DNA of 64,000 nucleotides from AP-15 sp963762575 (GTDB lineage: Bacteria; Pseudomonadota; Alphaproteobacteria; ATCC43930; CGMCC-115725): positions 434,001-498,000 of the forward strand of contig CAVXLL010000011.1 in the NCBI GenBank assembly GCA_963762575.1. Direction: 5' to 3'. A model generated the notes under the pieces. That model saw only the letters and a list, made by a program, of their open reading frames with translations, ran no database searches and had not been told where the DNA came from. Shown here one piece after another: positions 42,844-51,562 of the stretch. Each line of letters begins with the position of its first letter. Position 1 is the first letter of the stretch. A program made the translations under genes and the position numbers.

Positions 42844-43046
42844 GTCAAACTTCGGCACGGTGCGGGGAGCAGGTCCGGCGCTCGATCAGAGCTTGGGAGA
42901 GCAAGCCGAACCACGGGAGGTCGACAAACCCAGACATAAGCTTTCCAAGCTCGTCTTGCAACTCGGCAGCAACAACTCACTTCGGGTTTTGACGGCCCTG
43001 CCCGGTTTCGTCGCCGCCTGTTTGGGCTGACGGCTGTCGGTCTGAC

Positions 43047-43427
43047 TCACGCCGAAGGACTAGAAGGGGCAAGGACGCTCGACAATTTGTCGAGCAGATC
43101 CGCCATCTTGAACGGCTTGCAGAGGCGCGGGCGCGCCGCGTATTCGCGCGGCAGCACACCCGTGCTGTAGCCGGTGACAAATACAAACGGGACATTGCGC
43201 CGTGACAGCGCGTCGGCGACCGGATATACGCGATCGCCCCCAAGATTGACGTCGAGGACCGCCGCATCAAACGTCCCGCCGCCCACCGCATCGAGGGCTT
43301 CGGACAGTCGCGGAATTGGACCTGCGACCACGCAGCCCGCGCCCACCAGCATGTCTTCGATTAAGGTCGCGACCAGGAACTCGTCCTCGACGACCAATAC
43401 CCTGATCCCTTCGAGCGCCGCCCTCAT
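43047..43427 (-). CDS. Single-domain response regulator
   Basis: 126 aa, receiver only. Acidic pair in VLVVEDEFLV, phosphoacceptor in AAVLDVNLGG, Thr in VFVTGYS and Lys in CKPFK are present, so phosphorylation is plausible. Its ATG overlaps the stop of the large CheB-CheR kinase gene by four bases. No output domain: probably a phosphate shuttle or sink for that HWE kinase. Confidence 0.9.
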   Translation of the reverse strand: MRAALEGIRVLVVEDEFLVATLIEDMLVGAGCVVAGPIPRLSEALDAVGGGTFDAAVLDVNLGGDRVYPVADALSRRNVPFVFVTGYSTGVLPREYAARPRLCKPFKMADLLDKLSSVLAPSSPSA

Positions 43428-46400
43428 GCCGCAGCCTCCTCCATCGGCGATCCGTCGGACGGCGTTCCGGCACTAATTTGTCGGGGATTTACCGGTATTA
43501 CTATCCTGCAGTGGAAACCGCCATCGACGACACCGATCTCTGAGTTGCCCTCTAATTCGAAACGGACGCCGCGTTCGATCAGTTCCGTGCCGAAACCGCG
43601 CTTTGGCAGATTGTCGATTTTTGGCCCGCCTCGCTCGGCCCATATCAATTCGAGATGCTGAGGGCCGCCCCCGGTAATCGCCCAGCTCACCTTTACGCGA
43701 CCCCCTGGGGCCGATAAGGCGCCATATTTGGCAGCGTTGGTCACGAGTTCGTGCATAACGAGCGCCAGGAGGAGGGCTGCTTGCGGCTTGAGCATAACCG
43801 GTGGCCCGTTCACCGTCGCGTTGGAACCATCTCCCGCGATGTGCGGGGCGAGCTCGCTCAGAACGAGCTCCCGCAGCGAGGCCTCGGTCCAGCCGGCTTG
43901 AGACAGCAAATCGTGGGTGTGCCCGAGAGCGTGGAAACGACCTATTAAGTCATTCTTGGCCTCACTGTCCGGCAAGGTTCGCTCGGCAATCGATGATACC
44001 ACCGCGAGAGCATTCTTGACGCGGTGGCTGAGCTCGGCCGTGAGCACCTTCTGCTGCTCCTCGGCAGCGATGATCTTGGTGACATCGACAAAGGTCAGCA
44101 GCACGCCATCGATCTCGTTCTCGGTGCAATAAGGCAGGATGCGTGCGAGATAATGGCCCTGCCCGCTGGCGAGGCGCACTGGACGCTCGATCACTTCGCC
44201 GGTGAATACGGTTTTAATGTCGCTTTCCAGCTCCGGGTAGTCGATGCGGCTGGTGATGTCGGTTAGCGGGCGGCCGCGGTCGCCGGGGATGAGACTGAAC
44301 AGCTTGGTCACTGCCGGCGTAAAGTTGCGGATCACGAGATCCCGGTCGAGGAATACGGTCGCGATCTGAGTGCTCTGAAATAGGTTGGTCAGGTCGCTGT
44401 TCGCGCGGTCCAGCTCATCGATCTTGCTCCTGAGCTCGTTATTGACGGTCTGCAATTCCTCGTTGACCGATTGCAGCTCCTCCTTCGAGGTTTCGAGCTC
44501 TTCGTTGGCGGATTGCAGTTCCTCGTTGACCGAAAGAAGCTCTTCATTGGAAGATCGGAACTCCTCGTTGGCTGTCTCGAGCTCCTCTATCGTCGATTGC
44601 AGGCGCTCCTTGGTCTCGTTCAGCTCCTTTTCGATCTGCCGGACGGTGATGTCCTTGCTTTCCGGGATTTCCGAGTTGGCGCTTTCATGCTCCGTCTCGA
44701 TCGGACCGCGATCGATGAACACGATGCCGTAAGCCGTCTCGTTGCCCTCCTTGATCGGCTCGACTGCGAGGCTGATCGTTTGGACGCCGCCATTGACCTG
44801 CACTGCGATCGCATTACGGGTCACCCGTCGATCCGCTTGCTTGGCCTGGTGCAGCAATGCCCGCAAATCCAGCCGCAGGCCTGGGCGCGCCATTGCGATG
44901 ATGTCGCGGTTCGGGGGGCCGGCTGCAGCCTGCAGATATTTTCCGGTGCCGGCAGAGAAATAAAGCGCCTGGCCGGATTCGTCGACAATGACATAGGCCG
45001 GCCCAAATTGCTCGACGATGGTGTTGGCTACCTTGCGCAACAGGTCTGAGCGGCTCAGCCCTTGACTATCGCCGGGCTGCAAGGCGGTTCCTCTTCGACC
45101 CGTGTGCGGCAGGAAAGGTTGGAACGGCACCGGGGGTCGCGCGACCAGATCGCGGCGTCGGAAGACACGGTTCGCCTTGTCGAGCTGAAGAAACAGGTCC
45201 GTATATCGTGCAATATTCTCGGAAAGCCCGAGGAAGAGATACCCGCCGGGCCGTAGGGCATAATGGAACAACGGAAAGACCTGCCCCTGAAGGCCCGGCT
45301 TCATATAGATCAGCAAGTTGCGGCAGGAGATCAGGTCGAGACGTGAGAAAGGCGGGTCGCGGATCACACTATGGTTCGAGAAGATGCACATCTCGCGCAA
45401 ATCCTTGCCCACACTGTAGCTGGCGCCTTCCTGAACGAAAAAGCGCTTCAGCCGCTCGGGCGAGACCTCGCTGAGCAGTCCGGCCGGATAACGCGCGGTG
45501 CGGGCCACAGTCATCGCGGTCTCGTCGATATCTGTGGCGAAGATCTGGACCTTCGGCGGCGCCTCCAAGATATCCATATGCTCGCGCAACAGCACGGCGA
45601 TCGAATAGGCCTCCTCGCCGGTCGCGCAACCCGCTACCCACACGCGAACCTCGTCACCCGCGCCCTTGCCCTCGAACAATTTTGGTACGACCCGGGTCTC
45701 CAGCGTGCGAAAGGCCTCGACATCGCGGAAGAAATCGGTGACCCCGATCAATAGATCGCGAAATAAAGCGCGAACCTCGTCCGGGTCTTCTTGCAGCCGA
45801 TCGGCGTAATCCTGGATCTTTGTTGTCTGGGCCACCTGCATGCGGCGTTGGACGCGGCGCTGAAAAGTCCGGTCCTTGTATTCGCTGAAATCGTGCCCGG
45901 TCCGCGTACGCAGCAGAATATAAATCTTGCTCAGCGCCTCATCCGAACGTTCCGCTTCGAGAGCGGTCCAATTGCGGACATAGGCGATAATCCGCTCGGG
46001 GATCTCCTCGACCGGCAACAGCAGATCGACAAAGCCTGCCGCCACCGCGTTGGAGGGCATGTCGGGGAAGCGCGGCCGCGTTAGGTTCGCGCCTTGGGCG
46101 ATCGTCAACCCCCCGTTCTCCTTGAGCGCCTTGAGGCCGAGCGTCCCATCGCTGCCGCCGCCGGAGAGCACGACACCTATCGCGTGCTCTCCCTGGTCCT
46201 GGGCGAGGGAGGTGAAGAACACATCTATCGGGGAGCGTTCACGCTCCGCTGCCCCGGTGTGCCGGAGACGGAGCCGCCCCTCACGGATGGTCAAAACCGC
46301 GCCGGCCGGGAGAACGTAGACGTGCTCCGCTTCGACCGACTGGTCGTCTCGTGCGTTGACCACCGGCATGCGGCTAGCGCGGCCGATGATCTCGGCCAGC

Positions 46401-46543
46401 AAGCTGTCGCGGTCCGGCGGGAGGTGGGTGACGACCACAAAGCCCATGCCATTGTCCTCCGGCATGGCTCGGAAGAATGCCTCCAGCGCCTCCACCCCGC
46501 CGGCCGAGGCGCCGATGCCGACGATGGGAAGATGAGGCGCCAC
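43424..46543 (-). CDS. CheB-CheR hybrid with PAS domain and HWE histidine kinase
   Basis: 1039 aa. Order: CheB methylesterase 1-190 (IGASAGGVEALEAF, VVVTHLPPDRDS, LSGGGSDGTLGLKAL), CheR methyltransferase about 215-480 (VAGCATGEEAYSIAVLL, ISCRNLLIYM), long coiled coil about 645-740 made of repeated ANEELRSSNEELxSxNEELQ units, PAS about 745-845 (FLDRDLVIRNFTPA), and an HWE kinase (ELSHRVKNALAVVSSI with the phospho-His, MHELVTNAAKYGALS). Found as a sensor unit separate from flagellar chemotaxis. Coupled to the receiver gene downstream. Ligand unknown. Confidence 0.93.
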   Translation of the reverse strand: MAPHLPIVGIGASAGGVEALEAFFRAMPEDNGMGFVVVTHLPPDRDSLLAEIIGRASRMPVVNARDDQSVEAEHVYVLPAGAVLTIREGRLRLRHTGAAERERSPIDVFFTSLAQDQGEHAIGVVLSGGGSDGTLGLKALKENGGLTIAQGANLTRPRFPDMPSNAVAAGFVDLLLPVEEIPERIIAYVRNWTALEAERSDEALSKIYILLRTRTGHDFSEYKDRTFQRRVQRRMQVAQTTKIQDYADRLQEDPDEVRALFRDLLIGVTDFFRDVEAFRTLETRVVPKLFEGKGAGDEVRVWVAGCATGEEAYSIAVLLREHMDILEAPPKVQIFATDIDETAMTVARTARYPAGLLSEVSPERLKRFFVQEGASYSVGKDLREMCIFSNHSVIRDPPFSRLDLISCRNLLIYMKPGLQGQVFPLFHYALRPGGYLFLGLSENIARYTDLFLQLDKANRVFRRRDLVARPPVPFQPFLPHTGRRGTALQPGDSQGLSRSDLLRKVANTIVEQFGPAYVIVDESGQALYFSAGTGKYLQAAAGPPNRDIIAMARPGLRLDLRALLHQAKQADRRVTRNAIAVQVNGGVQTISLAVEPIKEGNETAYGIVFIDRGPIETEHESANSEIPESKDITVRQIEKELNETKERLQSTIEELETANEEFRSSNEELLSVNEELQSANEELETSKEELQSVNEELQTVNNELRSKIDELDRANSDLTNLFQSTQIATVFLDRDLVIRNFTPAVTKLFSLIPGDRGRPLTDITSRIDYPELESDIKTVFTGEVIERPVRLASGQGHYLARILPYCTENEIDGVLLTFVDVTKIIAAEEQQKVLTAELSHRVKNALAVVSSIAERTLPDSEAKNDLIGRFHALGHTHDLLSQAGWTEASLRELVLSELAPHIAGDGSNATVNGPPVMLKPQAALLLALVMHELVTNAAKYGALSAPGGRVKVSWAITGGGPQHLELIWAERGGPKIDNLPKRGFGTELIERGVRFELEGNSEIGVVDGGFHCRIVIPVNPRQISAGTPSDGSPMEEAAA

Positions 46544-46731
46544 AGCTCCGACCCCTGGATTGTCACATCCGCCGGCATTTAACGCCGAACGCCGCCCTGC
46601 TTACAAGCCGGTGCACAGCAATCAGGGGCCAAGTAGGCAATACTTTTGACAAATCCCGGACGCTCGGATGGACGCGTCCGGGGCGCCCGATTCATTAACG
46701 AACCCGCGTTGAACAACGTGAGCAAATCGGT

Positions 46732-47274
46732 ATGCAAGGAAATACCCCTATTCCTGTGGTCGAGGAATTGGCCGTGCTCGTCGAACGAGCTGAACGTGCG
46801 TGCAAGACGACCGCCCAACTCGTGCGAGATTTCAACTTCACCGTTGTGTGGTACCAATCGCGTCCTCGCTCGAGACTACGTGCTGATCCAATCATGATCA
46901 GGAGCAGATACGAGATTGCGGGCAATAGCCTAATTCTGCGAGAACAACCGTTCCGGGTAAGGCTCTCAGCCTTTCCCCAGCGCGGGAGGGGGCGCCACGG
47001 TCCGGCGCGGCGCCCACGGCACCTCGCGCAGGCTGCCAAGGTCGATCTCCGGCATCGGCATGTCGAGCCGCCGGGCGACGGCGTTTGCGAGCTCGTTATA
47101 GCGCTCGAAACTGCGGCGCAGCCGGCCGCGCCAGGCCGGGATGCCGCCGCTGGCGTGCAACTCGAAGGTGGATTCGCGGCCATCCAGCGCCGACGAGATG
47201 TGGTCCCAGGCCATCTGCAGCAAGGCCGACCGCTGCAATGCCGTATAGCCGCCGCCGCCGAAGGAATCCGCTAA
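46732..47274 (+). CDS. Possible small protein gene of unknown function
   Basis: ATG at 46732. The first 80 codons look protein-like (NTPIPVVEELAVLVERAERA, then TTAQLVRDFNFTVVWYQSRP), an amphipathic helix followed by basic sequence. After about 46975 the frame runs antisense through the HpaB-like gene and has no character. If real, the protein is probably shorter or chimeric. Confidence 0.25.
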   Translation: MQGNTPIPVVEELAVLVERAERACKTTAQLVRDFNFTVVWYQSRPRSRLRADPIMIRSRYEIAGNSLILREQPFRVRLSAFPQRGRGRHGPARRPRHLAQAAKVDLRHRHVEPPGDGVCELVIALETAAQPAAPGRDAAAGVQLEGGFAAIQRRRDVVPGHLQQGRPLQCRIAAAAEGIR

Positions 47275-48456
47275 ACCGGCCGCGACCTCGGGCGCGGCGA
47301 GATCCTTATCCGACGGGCAAACCACCAGCGACGAGCCGGGCACGATGCGTAGGATCTCGGCCATGCGCTGGCGTGCCTTCAATATTGCGATCCCGCCGAC
47401 CGCAAGGTGGGCGTGGTTGGGAACGCAATAGCCCGTTTCGGTGAACCGCGGGTCGCGCTCGCAGGCTGTGAGGCAGCTGCGCACGGTCTGCACCTCGATC
47501 GCCAAATCCACCAGATGCTCGATCGTCTGGTCGTGCTTTACCAGACCCATCGCATGGGTCAGAGCGAGCGCCAGGCCCAAGGTGAACTCGGCTTTTGAAA
47601 GCCAGCCGTAGAGGTGGTGCCAGATCAGCCAGCGGACGACCGGCTCGGGTGATTCACCCAGCAGAAAAATCCTTTCCCATGGAATGAACACGTCGTCGAG
47701 CCACATCTGGCCATCGAGCTCGTCATAGCGGCTGCTCAGCGGTGCGACGAAAGGGTTCTCGTCACGCACCGCAATCTTGCGGCAGACCGTCGTGACGCCG
47801 GGCGCATTGACCGGCACGATGAAGGTCGCGCGGTGCCCGTCGACCTCGATGCCGCAAAGGCTGCCGACATAGACGTCCTCGGCAAAAGCCGGGCTCGTAT
47901 GCATGCCGATCTTGCCGCGGACGACGATGCCGCCATCGGTATCGCGCACCAGCTTCAGCGCGGTGCGTTCGGCTGGATCCTCGCGCATGCGGGCGCCGAT
48001 CGTCGGGGCGCCGCCGCAGAAGGTCAGGAAATGCCCGGTGCGGGCGATCATGTCGCGGTAGCAGGCGGCATTGGCGATCTGCTCCGGGGAGACGTTGCGC
48101 TCCTCGACCGAGGCTTGCACGCCGAGCGCGATCATATGGCCGTAACACGGGGTATGAGTGATGTTGCCGGCGCTCAAGAAGGTCGTCGCGGAAAAGAACC
48201 GCCCCATGCCCGCGAGGTCGTCAGCGCTCTTCGGCACGACATAGGCCCAAGGGATGCGTCCGCTCTCGGCATCGGGCGGGCGGATCGCGATCTCCTGCCA
48301 GGCCGGGTCGAGATGGAGGTCGTACCACGCGACATATTCGTCGACCATCGCGCGGGTCGCCGGATGCGTCGTCACATCCTCGACGAAACCCTCGCCCATG
48401 ACCCAGACCCGCCGCCCGTCGCGCAACGCCTGCCGGTATTCCGCCCCTGTCCTCAT
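46966..48456 (-). CDS. HpaB-family flavin-dependent monooxygenase (second paralogue)
   Basis: 496 aa from the ATG at 48456 (CAGGAG upstream). MRTGAEYRQALRDGRRVWVM, then THPATRAMVDEYVAWYDLHL, LVRDTDGGIVVRGKIGMHTS and FIPWERIFLLGESPE follow the 4-hydroxyphenylacetate 3-hydroxylase layout (N- and C-terminal HpaB domains). Differs markedly from the copy at 28851. Needs reduced FAD from an unlinked reductase. It is divergent from the split D-aminoacylase gene and belongs to the catabolic block; substrate unknown. Confidence 0.88.
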   Translation of the reverse strand: MRTGAEYRQALRDGRRVWVMGEGFVEDVTTHPATRAMVDEYVAWYDLHLDPAWQEIAIRPPDAESGRIPWAYVVPKSADDLAGMGRFFSATTFLSAGNITHTPCYGHMIALGVQASVEERNVSPEQIANAACYRDMIARTGHFLTFCGGAPTIGARMREDPAERTALKLVRDTDGGIVVRGKIGMHTSPAFAEDVYVGSLCGIEVDGHRATFIVPVNAPGVTTVCRKIAVRDENPFVAPLSSRYDELDGQMWLDDVFIPWERIFLLGESPEPVVRWLIWHHLYGWLSKAEFTLGLALALTHAMGLVKHDQTIEHLVDLAIEVQTVRSCLTACERDPRFTETGYCVPNHAHLAVGGIAILKARQRMAEILRIVPGSSLVVCPSDKDLAAPEVAAGLADSFGGGGYTALQRSALLQMAWDHISSALDGRESTFELHASGGIPAWRGRLRRSFERYNELANAVARRLDMPMPEIDLGSLREVPWAPRRTVAPPPALGKG

Positions 48457-48597
48457 GCTGTAGCTCCTGCTTCCCGCAATCCACCACTTGTGTATGACGC
48501 ACCGAGTGCGGAGCCGGAAGAGGATAGCGGCTGCCGGCTTGTCCCGGCCTATACTGCGGCCGCAGATGCTGCGAAGACCCGAAGGGATCCCACCGCC

Positions 48598-49188
48598 ATG
48601 ACCTCCGACTTCCTGATCCGCGGCGGGACGCTGATCGACGGCAGCGGGCGGCCCGGCGAGATCGGCGAGATCGCGGTTCGCGACGGGCGGATCGCCGCTC
48701 TCGGCCGCTCTTTGGCAGAGGGCGCGGCCAAGATGATCGATGCCCAGGGTTTGGCGGTGGCACCCGGCTTCATCGACATCAAGACGCATTCGGATTTCAC
48801 TCTGCCGATCAACCCGAAGGCCGAAAGCAAGGTGCGCCAGGGAGTCACGACCGAGATCATCGGCCATTGCGGGTTCTCGGTCGCGCCGGTATTGCCGGGT
48901 AAGGCGCAATTGCTCGCCGATCATCTGAGCGGCGGGGCGCCGTGGCTGACGTTCCGAGAGATGCGGTTTCCGGAATATCTCGATACGTTTCCCGCGGTTG
49001 CGGTCAACACCGGGATGCTGGTCGGTCACAACACCCTGCGTCTGATGGTGATGGGGCTCGAAGACCGCGCGCCGCGCCACGCCGAGCTCGCCGAAATGAT
49101 CGCGCTGTTGGAGGAGGGGCTGGGCGCCGGTGCGCTCGGCATGTCGTCGGGCCTGTTCACCGGTTTGCGAGCCCCCGCTCAGCCCTAG
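48598..49188 (+). pseudogene. N-terminal half of a D-aminoacylase (N-acyl-D-amino-acid deacylase), truncated
   Basis: 196 codons from the ATG at 48598. TSDFLIRGGTLIDGSGRPGE, the metal motif in FIDIKTHSDF, and EIIGHCGFSVAP with the metal-binding cysteine are typical. The sequence is normal up to GALGMSSGLFTGL, then runs into unrelated codons and a stop at 49188. The family should continue PPG.FA...EL.ALG. Precisely this continuation (PPGSFAEPAELLAFG) is encoded on the opposite strand at 63318 going left. The two halves together give about 535 residues, one complete enzyme. An inversion breakpoint therefore lies near 49165. Confidence 0.9.
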
Positions 49189-49228
49189 CGGATCGTTTTC
49201 GCGATCTCGGATAGCGGCCTCGTCGCCA

Positions 49229-49602
49229 TCACCTGCCGGCTTCGGTGACGAAGGTCGGGAACAGTTCGAGCGGGTCGTCGACGCCCATTATGTGGTTGAC
49301 CGTCCAGCGGTATGCCGGGCTCGCCGGCATCACCTCGTCGAGCAGAAAGGCGACCCCTGCGGCGGTCCCCTTCACCGCCGACAGTCGCGCGTCGAAATTC
49401 GGCGGGTGCCGGTCATGCATACCTCCTCGGCCATTTCGCGCGTCGTGCGAATCGCCCGCACGACGACGCATAGGTCGTGGCTGGGCGATCTCCTGAAGGC
49501 GAAGCCCGAGATGCCCGTTGGGGCACAGGGATGCGCAGCGAAGGGCTGGGTGATGGCATGCCCGGTCCCGAATCCCGCCGGAAATGGCCGAACTGCAATC
49601 AC
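49229..49602 (-). pseudogene. Gene fragment beside the inversion breakpoint (tentatively AtuA/DUF1446-like C-terminus)
   Basis: Reading leftward: GISGFAFRRSPSHDLCVVVR and AIRTTREMAEEVC in one frame; after a shift near 49420, RHPPNFDARLSAVKGTAAGV, then AYRWTVNHIMGVDDPLELFP and the stop at 49229. The hydrophobic-HxxxVDDPxELF ending recalls the C-terminus of acyclic-terpene-utilisation (AtuA/DUF1446) proteins, from memory only. The N-terminal part is missing and at least one frameshift is needed. Lies within 65 bases of the proposed breakpoint. Confidence 0.35.
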
Positions 49603-49737
49603 CTTACCGAAGTTTGAGCAACGCGGGGATTACAATCAGGCGAGTCGGGGCGAGCTCGGATCAGGACTCACCTCTCACCGCTGTGGCCAACGGAGGCGCT
49701 TACGGGGATGATCAATGCGGCAACCGGAGGAAAGAGG

Positions 49738-50622
49738 ATGCCCAAATTCGTCATCGAGCCGCATTTCCGGCTGCAGGAGTGGATCGCCGAGGAAAAGGGG
49801 TATTTCACCGCCGAAGGCCTCGACTACGAGTTTCGCGAGAAGATCCGCTCGACCGGCGGCCAGCACCACAACACGGGCGGCCAACGGGTCGGCGCCTACC
49901 AATCCTTCGAGGAAGGCCGCGGCGCCGACGTCAGCTGCGCCTGCCATTGGACCGTCAACGTCGCGGCGTCGGCCGGTCACGGCAGGCTCTATGCCGACCT
50001 CTATTCGGTAGCGCCGGCCGGGATCTTTGTTGCGGCGAACTCGCCGATCCGCGACCTGGCCGACCTCGCCGGCGTGCCGATCTCGGTCGGCTGGCAATCG
50101 GGCAGCCACTACTCGACGATCCAGGCGCTCGAACCCTATCTGCCGGCGGACAAGATCAACCTGTCCTTCGCCGAGGGCCTGTTGTTCCGCCGCCTGGAGA
50201 TGCTGGTCGACCGCCAGGCCCCGGCGGTGGCGTTATTCAGCGGGCCTTATTACTTCGCCGAGCAGCTCGGCTTCCGCAAGATCATCGACACGACCTTCAT
50301 GATCGCGACGATGATCCACGGCGACCCGGACCCCGAAGACCTGCGCAAATTCTTCCGAGCCTTACGCCGCGCGCAGCGCGACCTCGACCTGCGCCCCGAC
50401 CGCTACACGCATTACTACAAGAACGAATTCCCCGAGCGCTTCCACCCGCTGATCGACACCCGCCGCTGGGGCCCCGGCGAGCGGCTGGTATTCGAGCCCT
50501 ACACCAAGGAAGCCCACGCCGAAACCGTCGACTGGATCGCAAGGCACGGCATCTTCGCCGAAGGCGGGATGGGCCACGGCCGCTACGAAGATTCGGTGAT
50601 CTCGCTGGAAGCGGCCACGTAA
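49738..50622 (+). CDS. NMT1/THI5-like ABC substrate-binding protein without signal peptide
   Basis: 294 aa from the ATG at 49738 with GGAGGAAAGAGG in front. LQEWIAEEKGYFTAEGLDYE, YQSFEEGRGADVSCACHWTV and LADLAGVPISVGWQSGSHYS follow the NMT1/THI5 family (binding of thiamine precursors, nitrate, taurine and similar). No secretion signal is visible, so it is either cytoplasmic or its export signal has been lost. No permease or ATPase is next to it. An enzyme-like member of the fold is possible. Confidence 0.75.
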   Translation: MPKFVIEPHFRLQEWIAEEKGYFTAEGLDYEFREKIRSTGGQHHNTGGQRVGAYQSFEEGRGADVSCACHWTVNVAASAGHGRLYADLYSVAPAGIFVAANSPIRDLADLAGVPISVGWQSGSHYSTIQALEPYLPADKINLSFAEGLLFRRLEMLVDRQAPAVALFSGPYYFAEQLGFRKIIDTTFMIATMIHGDPDPEDLRKFFRALRRAQRDLDLRPDRYTHYYKNEFPERFHPLIDTRRWGPGERLVFEPYTKEAHAETVDWIARHGIFAEGGMGHGRYEDSVISLEAAT

Positions 50623-50640
50623 GCTAAGTGGGGTTGAGAT

Positions 50641-50838
50641 TCAAAAAGATTTGGGCAACCCCGCGTCTTTGAGGACGCCGTTCGCTGTATGTCGGCTGAC
50701 GATTGCGGCAGGTAGCACGAAGCGCCGATTTGTGATCTGGCTATACCAGATTTCGTGACTTCCCTTCCCAGGACGGACGAAGTGACAGCCGGCTCGGGTC
50801 AGGATGCGGCGTAGCTCACGATCGAACGTCGCGGGCAT
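50641..50838 (-). CDS. hicA: HicA-family toxin
   Basis: 65 aa. FDRELRRILTRAGCHFVRPG, then KGSHEIWYSQ with the catalytic histidine, and AAIVSRHTANGVLKDAGLP match HicA. The ATG is adjacent to the stop of the HicB/DUF1902-like gene. Here the antitoxin comes first, the reverse of the 30.4-kb pair. Lies at the downstream end of the methylase operon. Confidence 0.85.
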   Translation of the reverse strand: MPATFDRELRRILTRAGCHFVRPGKGSHEIWYSQITNRRFVLPAAIVSRHTANGVLKDAGLPKSF

Positions 50839-51093
50839 TCACGCCGTGGCCACCACAAGCATAGAGTGCACGTGCTCCGCGATCACGTGCACCTGGATCT
50901 CGTCGCCCGGGGCGGCGAGCCCATTCACCGCCGCGATCTCGGGAGCGATTTCGATCACGCGGGAGACAAGCCGCTCAAAGGTCGGCGCCTCGGTGGTCAA
51001 CGGCAGTTCGTCATTGGAGCACCACCACACACAGACCTGACCGTCCCACTCCGCCCGAATCTCGAAACTCTTTCGCTGCTGCAAGCTCGGCAA
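50839..51093 (-). CDS. HicB-like antitoxin (DUF1902 type)
   Basis: 84 aa. FEIRAEWDGQVCVWWCSNDE, then LPLTTEAPTFERLVSRVIEI and APEIAAVNGL are typical of the DUF1902 branch of the HicB fold. No HTH domain. Immediately before hicA on the same strand and about 60 bases after the IS-disrupted 221-aa gene, so it may be co-transcribed with the methylase operon. Confidence 0.8.
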   Translation of the reverse strand: MPSLQQRKSFEIRAEWDGQVCVWWCSNDELPLTTEAPTFERLVSRVIEIAPEIAAVNGLAAPGDEIQVHVIAEHVHSMLVVATA

Positions 51094-51562
51094 TCTCCAG
51101 TTCTCTTTCGCAGTGCCCCGCTGGCTCTACGAGGTAGCGGATGCCTGCAAACAAACCTAATCTGGCGGGCCGCAAAGAAAGGGCCAGTACGGTGTCGCAA
51201 CGAAAGGGTCCATGGTCAGCGCCTGATAAAGCGCGGTGAAGAATGGCACGACCAGCGATCTTTGCGAGGCATATAAAATGCGAGGATAGCGCGTTAAAAT
51301 AGCCGCTTCCATGAGTTCCGTGCGCTTTGCGCCGTGAAAGTGCCCCAAAACAAAGTCAACCAGAAGTACGGGGTCTAATGGATGCCACGGAAAACGCGGG
51401 CCTTCAAGATGCAAAACAGTTCCAAATTCCTGAGCATCCAGACGATCACCGCCCACCTGCCAATGATAGTGCGCGTGTAGATCTGTCGCACCGACCGATG
51501 GATCATGTCGGTCAAAGTGAAGGGCGAATTGAACAATATCACCCTTGGCGTTAATCCCGTCG

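Noticed and set aside
43424..46543. Chemotaxis operon
   Set aside because: CheB and CheR domains are present, but fused to PAS and HWE kinase modules, with no cheA, cheW or receptor gene nearby; it is a sensor kinase unit.
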